Origin: Craterostigma plantagineum
Taxonomy: Eukaryota > Streptophyta > Magnoliopsida > Lamiales > Linderniaceae
NCBI GenBank assembly: GCA_027422505.1
Contig: JAPQWV010001359.1
Span: forward strand, 29,646-93,645
Length of the DNA stretch: 64,000 nucleotides
Reading direction: 5' to 3'
The translations under genes and the position numbers were made by a program. The notes beneath the pieces are model-generated. The model was not told the DNA's origin. It ran no database searches and saw only the letters and a list, made by a program, of their open reading frames with translations. This document shows, in pieces, positions 57,716 to 64,000 of this stretch; within the stretch, counting starts at the first letter, position 1; every line of letters starts with the position of its first letter.

Positions 57716-58224
57716 GGTTTTCCAAAATTCGAAATTAGTGGACGAAATTAACACATTAAGCATAGCAAAGGTGTTATTAGCATGGATATCACCATAAAAG
57801 AGCAAGAACAACACCAAATTAGACCCATTTCGAAAAGCCCCAATTTCGAAATATAGGGTTCTTCGTCATGGAAATTGAAATTCATGGACAACATCAACGA
57901 ATTAGACATGCCCATGACGTCAATAATACGTAAAGTGCTTAGGAGGACCATATTTGTACCCAAGAAATATCACACTCGGCAAAATTCCGAGATTCAAATG
58001 ACATAGGGTTAAAAAGTTCATACCTTTTGACTTTACCAATTTTTAAAGCTAGCTTATGTGGTTGTCGGTGGATGCGCCGGAGTTGGGCAGCAGCGGACGG
58101 CATGGGCGGCGATTTTTGGGTGTTAGGCGTGAGAGTGATGAGATGGAAAGAAAGAGAGAGGGAGAAATAGAGAGAGAGAGGGGAAGAAAAGCAATTTTTT
58201 TAGGCTAATTTGTTTTTCGTATGT
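57716..58224. other. Unassigned DNA with AG-rich tract
   Basis: No protein homology is recognised. A purine tract of GAGAGAGA and GAAAGAAAG type lies at 58146-58190, preceded by a GC-rich part (58070-58130). On the minus strand this gives a CT-rich run followed by a CGCCGCC-like segment, the look of a plant 5' UTR or of an LTR leader. It may be the 3' LTR of the minus-strand Athila-like element, but its 5' LTR is too incomplete in this window to test. Confidence 0.45.
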
Positions 58225-58394
58225 GTCACGACCGTGAAGGTTATATACCTGGGGCCGTGACATGAGGCAAAGGACTCGTAAGGTCCTCGACTGATGTCAC
58301 GGCCGTGACGGCTTAAGCCGTTGGCCGTGACAAGGGGCAGTATGCCAACGTAGGGACGTCACGACCGTGATTGCTTAAGCCGTTGGCCGTGAAA
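58225..58394. repeat. Three units of nested palindromes (GTCACGRCCGTGA type)
   Basis: Units start at 58225, 58296 and 58358 and span about 36 bases each. The middle unit shows the full form: GTCACGGCC at the left pairs with GGCCGTGAC at the right, the first arm is itself the palindrome GTCACGGCCGTGAC, and the middle ACGGCTTAAGCCGT is another palindrome. Confidence 0.85.
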
Positions 58395-58440
58395 CTTTTT
58401 TTAACTAAGCTTAATGTCTAAAACATAAACGAAAATACCT

Positions 58441-59640
58441 GGGATGCCTCACAAGAAGCGCTTACTTTACCGTCTTTAGCCGGACGTCTTTTCGCTCGCT
58501 CAAGTAGGCTGAAAGTCCAGGTATAGCATTTTTTATTCGCTCACGTCTGCCTCACCTCCGTGATAGTACCTGTGGCCATTCACCTTATACCTGAAATCTC
58601 AACAGTACCATAAGGAAAACACGGCTAACAGCGACGGTCCTGACCAACATGATTTAAGGTTGCCGGGAAGAGCCTAAGTCGTAAGTTAAAGAGTAGGACT
58701 TGGTCCTCTTCCCGAAACTCCCGCTTTTGCCTAATTTTCTTGTTATGATAAGCTTTAGAGCATTCCTTATACATGCGAGCGTTATCGTAAGCCGATAAAC
58801 GACCACTCATCTAACTCGTTAATTTGGAGTTGCCGCTTTCCGCCGGCGTCCCCCAAATCAAAATTCAGGGACTTAAATTGCCCAATAGTCCTTATGCTCT
58901 ATTTCTACGGGGAGGTGACATGCCTTTCCATAGACTAGTCTGGACGGTGTAGTGCCTATGGGTGTCTTATATGCAGTCCTATATGCCCAAAGTGCATCGT
59001 TCAACTTATTCCCCACTCCCTACGGTTCCCTTCTATGGTCTTTTCTTCTACCTCCCGCTAGCTTGGGGTGGTAAAGTGTGGATAGGCTTGTCTAACACCG
59101 TAAATGCTCTAATGTACGTGCTAATTGGGTGTTACAAAAAATGAGTGCCTGTACCACTAATGATGAATCTAGGTGCCCCAAAGTGTGAAAACAATGCTCG
59201 TAAAAATCTAACGACTACCCTAGCATCGTCCGTTGGTAAGGCTTGCGCCTCGGCCCACTTAGACACATAATCGACATCAACTAGGATGCACGTACTATTA
59301 TACGAACTAGGAAATGGACCCATAAAATCTATACCCCATACGCCAAAGATCTCACAAACCAAAATGAAGTTCTGGGGCATTTCGTCGCGTTTAGAGATAT
59401 TACCTGCGTGCTGACACTGATCACAAGTGTCAACGTACCTTTGGGCGTCCTTGAAAATCGTGGGCTAGTAGAACCCGCTCTCCAGCACCTTCTGAGAAGT
59501 TCGATTGGCTGCGTAATGCCTTCCGGTCGGTCCGTTGTGGCAATGCCGAAGGATCTGTGTCGTCGCTGGGAAGGAAAAGCATTGCCGTATCACTTGGTCC
59601 GCGCATAGCCTGAAAAGTTACGGATCTTCCCAAAAGTAGT
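58441..59640 (-). pseudogene. Athila-like gypsy integrase, broken
   Basis: In element direction the zinc domain begins near 59560 (HCHNGPTGRHYAANRTSQKVL ... [11 protein letters not shown]) and is followed by the core, [20 protein letters not shown] and [20 protein letters not shown]. The second catalytic motif reads SGTGTHF, where SDxGTHF is usual, so the Asp is lost. After a degraded stretch the C-terminus reads DNARMYKECSKAYHNKKIRQ and LLFNLRLRLFP near 58680-58770, then a short tail with VNGHR-like text. The LLFNxRLxLFPGKL ending is typical of Athila/Tat elements. Frameshifts occur near 59440, 59130 and 58820. Confidence 0.85.
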
Positions 59641-61160
59641 ACCTCAGGTCACGAAAGAATTTCTTCTTTTGCTGACTTAGTGTACTCCTTAAGTAGGACC
59701 CTTGCAACAAGGTAGTTAGCATAATCTGCAAACCAAGGAGTGTCGTCACTTACCACCTGTATCGAGTAAAGATGCTCGTCTGGGTATCGATCTCGTATCG
59801 GCCTTCCGTCCTTGTGGTATATTTCGGACTCCTCTCGTCGAGAGGGTGATCCGCCGCCAATTTTTCTGCACCCTTCTTGTCTCGGCTCTCTATGTCTAAC
59901 TCTTGAAGTAGTAGGATCCATCTGATTAGCCGCGGCTTGGCGTCTGGCTTCGCTAACAAGTACTTATGAGCAGAGTGGTCAGTAAACAAAATCAACTTAG
60001 AAATGATAAGATATGACCCGAATTTGTTGAAGGCGAATACGACGGCTAACAGCTCTTCTTACTGGTCGTGTAATTGGCCTGGCTACGTCTAACGTCTTAC
60101 TCACATAGTAGATCAGCCTGAAATGGTTGTCCTTGCACTGCCCTAACACGGCCCCACTGTAAAGTCACTAGCATCACACATTAGTCCAAAGGACAGCCGG
60201 ATGACCATAATAGGTGTTGCGGTAAGTCGCTCTCTAAGTAAATTGAACGCATGCAAGCACTTATCAATGAACTCAAAAGGAGCATCTTTTTCGAGCAATC
60301 TAGACATGAGTCTTGCAATCTTAGAAAAATCCTTTATAAACCTACGATAAAATCCGGCATGTCCTAGAAAACTCCTAATTGATCTTACGTTCGAGGGGAC
60401 AGGTAATTTTTTTATAGTTTCTAACTGAGATCGATCCACTTAGATTCCTTTAGAGGAGATCTTGTGGCCGAGAACTATGCCCTCTCGAACGTGAAGTGGC
60501 ATTTTTTTCCAATTAAGTGCCAGATTCGTTTCCTCGGACCGTGCGAGTACGAGCTTCAAATTGGACAAGCATGCGTCGAAAGACGACCCAAAAACTGAAA
60601 ATCATCCATAAATACCTCCATTACATTACCTACCAGTTCGTCGAATATGGCCATCATGCATCGCTGGAAGGTGGCTGGGGCATTCCAAAGACCGAATGGC
60701 ATCATTCGGTAAGCGAACGTCCCGAACGGGCAAGTGAAGGTGGTTTTTTCCTGGTCCTCTGGCACTATAGGAATCTGCAAGTATCTTGACAAGCCATCAA
60801 GAAAACAATAATGAGTGACCGGATAATTTTTCTAACATTTGGTCAATAAACGGTAGAGGAAAGTGATCCTTTCGCGTGGCGTCGTTCAACTTCCTGTAAT
60901 CGATGCAGACGCGCCATCCAGTCACGGTCCTCGTCGAAATCAACTCGTTCTTGTCGTTAGTGACGACCGTCATGCCTCCCTTCTCTGGGACCACTTGGAT
61001 CGGGCTGACCCGTGCGCTGTCTGAAATGGGATAGATCATCCTCGCGTCTAGCAATTTGATCACCTCCTTTTTTACGACGTCCTTTATATTGGGAATGAGG
61101 CGCCTTTGTCGTTGAGCGACCGGCTTGAAATTGTCCTCCATGAGGATCTTGTGCGTACAG
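59641..61160 (-). pseudogene. Athila-like gypsy reverse transcriptase and RNase H, broken
   Basis: RT starts near 61140: PVAQRQRRLIPNIKDVVKKE, SPIQVVPEKGGMTVVTNDKNE, TGWRVCIDYRKLNDATRKDH, then TFTCPFGTFAYRMMPFGLWN and the catalytic EVFMDDF near 60610, then RSIRSFLGHAGFYRRFIKDFS near 60370. The RNase H end reads [20 protein letters not shown] and [11 protein letters not shown] (near 59990-59850). VTNDKNE and FMDDF together are marks of the Athila lineage. Frame changes are near 60800, 60550, 60140 and 60000. Confidence 0.9.
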
Positions 61161-61870
61161 TAGCTCGGGTCCCTTATGTCGGATATCTTCCACGCAGGCC
61201 TTCTTGAGCTCTTTCAACACGTTCAAAAACTGGCCCTTCTGTCTCTCGTCGAGGCACGATGAGATTATGATTGGTAGCCCGCCATTGCTGCCAAGAAATG
61301 TGTAATCGAGGTTGTCGGGCAGCGGCTTCAATTCCAGGAGCGGTGGCTCCTCGACTGAGCTCTTTTCCTTGTCCTCTTTGCTGCTCTCGTCGATTGCTAT
61401 GATAGGCTCGTCGACCTCCTCCCACACTCACCGATCGCCATAGTAGTGTGCATGTCCTGCTCGCTGACCTGTGATATACCTTGCACGGAAAAGAGAAAGT
61501 CGTGCTGAAAGACGTTTAAGAAATAACATTTATCATCTTGCTCGTTGCTCTTTTTCATCGAGTCAGCCATATTGAACGTAACTTTTTTGCCGTCTACTGT
61601 CAAGGTTATGTCCCATTTCTAACATCTATCGTGGTCTCTCCCATATGTAAGAACGGTCTACCTAAGATCAAGGGGACATTTCCATATTCCCCCATATATA
61701 AGATAACGAAATCAGCAGGAATCACAAACTTATCGACCTTAACTAGTACATCCTCGATAACGCCTCGATGACACTTTAATGATCTATCAGCTACTTGGAG
61801 GCTCATCCTAGTGGGTCACAGTTCACGTAGTCCTAAACGCTTAAACTTATCTAACTGCGTCCTTGTCTTT
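61161..61870 (-). pseudogene. Athila-like gypsy protease region, catalytic motif missing
   Basis: Reads SLQVADRSLKCHRGVIEDVL, VKVDKFVIPADFVILYMGEY and VPLILGRPFLHMGETTIDVR (61800-61615), the typical C-terminal half of an Athila protease. The D-L-G-A-S active-site motif expected just before is not found: the sequence goes from a gag-like Lys-rich tail to KRLGLRE with a stop near 61820. Between protease and RT lies an acidic linker (EPPLLELKPLPDNLDYTFLG, near 61350) with a frame change near 61180. Confidence 0.85.
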
Positions 61871-63476
61871 CTTTAGTCGAGTCGGGTAAGGAATCTTCGG
61901 CTGGTATGGCTTCACCGGTGGCTGCTGGATCTCCTTTGGCTTTTCTTTTTTGGGCTCAACCTTCTCCATCTCAGCTTCAGTCTTCTCGACATCGTCTCCC
62001 TGATCTCCTCTACTTCGGGCTCATCGTGGCTCTCGAAGTTGGAGCTATCCTTCGCCTTCTCCTTGGCGGGCACTACATGCAACTCTCGTCCGTTCCTCAA
62101 AGTAACCGCCTTGCAGTACGCCTTTAGGTTCGACTCGATGTAGCTTGGGAGCGATCCCTGAGTACGCCCCACCAATTGTTTTGTCATCTGGCCCACCTGT
62201 TGCTCCAGCTTCTTGAGCGAGGCGTCTGTGTTCTGGGCATGTACGTCGTTCGCTTCCATGTACTCCTCCATCTTTGTCATTCGACTCTCGTGGGCTGTAG
62301 TGGTGCTGCTGAAGTTCGTGAGGAGCGCCTTCATTATATCCTTCATCTCCCTCATGTCGTCGGATCCTCCTACGGGTGCGTTCTGGTACTGACTAGGCTC
62401 CCCGTTTTGGAAACCGGATGGTCTCGGCTGAAATCCTGGCGGCCCTTGCTCCTGGTGATTCTGATTCCCGTACGCCAAGTTAGGATGCGCTCGAGGTTGA
62501 GCTTCGCTGGCCACCTTAGTAATTCCCATGTAATCTACGTGCTCCATCGACTACCCGAGTTGGCATTCAGACATTTTGTGGGCTGCGCCACCGATCCCGC
62601 ACAGTGGTACATATGGTGTATGCTGCGTCGGTGCAGTGGTCGTCACGGCATTCACGGGCTGTGTCTGCCCGGATTACGGGAGTAGTGCGCCAATGACTGT
62701 CTACAACTTAGAGTTTGTCGCAGCGATTTGTTGCTGGAGCGCCTCGAATTTGGCATTCGTGGCCGTCTCCTCGCTCACTCCGAATACGCCTGGTGTCTTC
62801 ATCCTCGTATTGCCCCTGAAGCTGTTCCTCGAGTAGTCCTCAATCAGATTCCAAGCATCGGTCGCATTGAGCTTCACGAGTCCTCCTCGTGCGGCTCCAT
62901 CTAGCATGTGAACGGTCTGGTCCTTGAGCCGCTCGTGGAATCGATTGATCTGGGCTGGCTTCGACATCCCGTGCTGTCGGCACCTTTTCAATAGTGCCTT
63001 GTATCGCTCCCACACCTCGTAGCGGTTTCTGGGTCCTTCTGGTGGAAAAGGAAGATATTCGTCTTCAACCTTAGCACCTTTGATAGTGGGAAGTAATGGT
63101 TGATGAATGCAGCTCGCATCTCCTCCTATACAGTGATCGATCTTGGCGGCAACATGTCCAACCAGTCCTTCGCCCTGAACTTGAGCAAGAACGGGAACAG
63201 CATCAATTCAATTGCATCGCCTGAGACCCCATTGATCTTGATGGTGTCAGTCACCGTCAGAAAGGCCTTCGAGTGTGAGTAGGGATCGTCGTCTGGATTT
63301 CCTTCAAACTGGGCCGTCTGGAAAATCATCTGAAGCCAAGAATGCTTCAGCTCGAAGTTGTTGTTCTCGAACGGCAGAATGACAATCGCCAACTCAGTAC
63401 CGCCTAGCACGGCATTCTTGAGCAAATCTTGTTGCGATGGCTCCTCCTCGTGGACGGGCACTCTGTGGTCCGCCAT
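61871..63476 (-). pseudogene. Athila-like gypsy gag, broken
   Basis: Start ATG at 63474-63476 (MADHRVPVHEEEPSQQDLL). The core reads NFELKHSWLQMIFQTAQFEG, DDDPYSHSKAFLTVTDTIKI and FRAKDWLDMLP, then a stop near 63126 and FINHYFPLSKVLRLKTNIF, MWERYKALLKRCRQHGMSK and ALQQQIAATNSKL. The zinc knuckle near 62590 is degraded (CGIGGAAHKMSEC, lacking one Cys). A Gln/Pro-rich segment (NQNHQEQGPPGFQPRPSGF) and a Lys/Glu-rich end follow. The structural protein belongs to the same element as the pol at 58441-61870. Confidence 0.88.
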
Positions 63477-63879
63477 TCTTACTTCTGTGTCGGGGCTATC
63501 TACGGATGCCTCTACACGAGAGTTTTGGGTCGGTTCCTGCGAATCGTTCTCTGAATAGCAGACTAAAGGATCCTGAGAGCTAGTGGAAGCTCCTTCGAAT
63601 TCGTGCTTGAGTTGTCTTCATAGTATACGCTCAAAATCTGGGTCTGCTTCAACAATGGGACCCGATGGATGGCTTCGGGCCATTCGCCGTTGAATCGTAC
63701 CTTCAAGAAGCGGAATTGAAGATTAGCAAGGAAATAAATAAATACGTCGAAAAGAATACGAGACTAATAGGAAAACAAATAACGCAAATTAAACAAATAT
63801 TGCAAATAGTAATAAGCAAAGAAAATGTCAAATTAAAGTGGCTAAAGTACCGAACTACGGTGTTACTAATATCAATCTA
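63477..63879 (-). other. Leader of the Athila-like element
   Basis: About 400 bases between primer site and gag, A-rich at 63720-63850. No supported frame. Confidence 0.65.
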
Positions 63880-63898
63880 CTCCCCGGCAACGGCGTCA
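63880..63898 (-). other. tRNA-Asp primer binding site of the Athila-like element
   Basis: The minus strand reads TGACGCCGTTGCCGGGGAG, one base different in the core from TGGCGCCGTTGCCGGGGA, the tRNA-Asp primer site used by Athila/Tat elements. This confirms the lineage independently of the proteins. Confidence 0.9.
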
Positions 63899-63904
63899 AA
63901 AACT

Positions 63905-64000
63905 TGATCAACACGTGGTGTGCTAATGTGAAGTGCGCATGCAACAAGTGATAATATAACACGAATACTTAATCACTATCACTGACGGGCGATATGCAGT
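63905..64000 (-). repeat. Inner end of the 5' LTR of the Athila-like element (runs off the window)
   Basis: By position, the DNA to the right of the primer site must be the 3' end of the 5' LTR. The likely edge is TGATCA near 63905. Only about 95 bases are in the window and they match no other part of it. Confidence 0.65.

Noticed and set aside
57716..58200. CT-rich tract and CGCCGCC segment on the minus strand, considered as the 5' UTR of a host gene
   Set aside because: No conserved protein follows downstream on the minus strand; the next sequence is a copia remnant on the other strand.

Overview
The window looks like nuclear DNA of a flowering plant, most likely a eudicot, made almost wholly of transposable elements. 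I found no host gene, tRNA, rRNA or CRISPR array. The plant call rests on the element types: Ty3/gypsy elements with long (2.4-3.1 kb) Tekay/Del-like LTRs and a chromodomain-type tail, an Athila-like gypsy primed by tRNA-Asp, Sirevirus-like Ty1/copia elements with a coiled-coil gag, plant LINEs with an AP endonuclease, a reverse transcriptase and a terminal zinc-finger region, and a Helitron Rep remnant. Nearly every coding region is broken by frameshifts or stops. The exception is a 1203-codon LINE ORF2 at 45001-48612.

Layout from left to right. 1-2554: gag, protease, primer site and truncated 5' LTR of a minus-strand gypsy element. 2555-17881: a plus-strand gypsy element made up of an LTR start (2555-2849), a 5'-truncated LINE (2850-7499) joined abruptly to protease, a solo LTR (7811-10232, duplication ACCGG) inside pol, RT/RNase H, integrase and chromo tail, a second 5'-truncated LINE (13011-14669, 14-bp duplication), and a 3' LTR (14742-17881). 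17882-19436 and 35767-40735: two halves of one minus-strand copia element, split by a 16.3-kb copia element at 19437-35766 that is flanked by the 5-bp duplication TTCAT. 40736-43685: the end of another plus-strand gypsy element with its 3' LTR. 43686-55935: the 3' third of a plus-strand copia element of the same superfamily, interrupted by a full-length minus-strand LINE (44866-50761), a solo gypsy LTR (51376-54080) and a 1.3-kb TRIM-like element (54301-55594). 55936-57715: remnants of a Helitron and a second copia lineage. 57716-58440: unassigned DNA with three nested-palindrome units. 58441-64000: a minus-strand Athila-like gypsy element with tRNA-Asp primer site, running off the window.

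For five insertions the interrupted sequence can be read straight across the insertion after removing one duplication copy, so the order of events is well supported. The most interesting object is the 16.3-kb copia element. Between pol and its 3' LTR it carries a ~3.7-kb AT-rich spacer and a ~3.5-kb extra open reading frame whose last codons are the polypurine tract and whose stop codon comes from the first bases of the LTR. A second, independent copy of this extra frame lies at 43686-54290. The four Tekay-type LTR families share a conserved 3' module of short hairpins and, at the same relative place, carry short-motif arrays whose motif differs from family to family.
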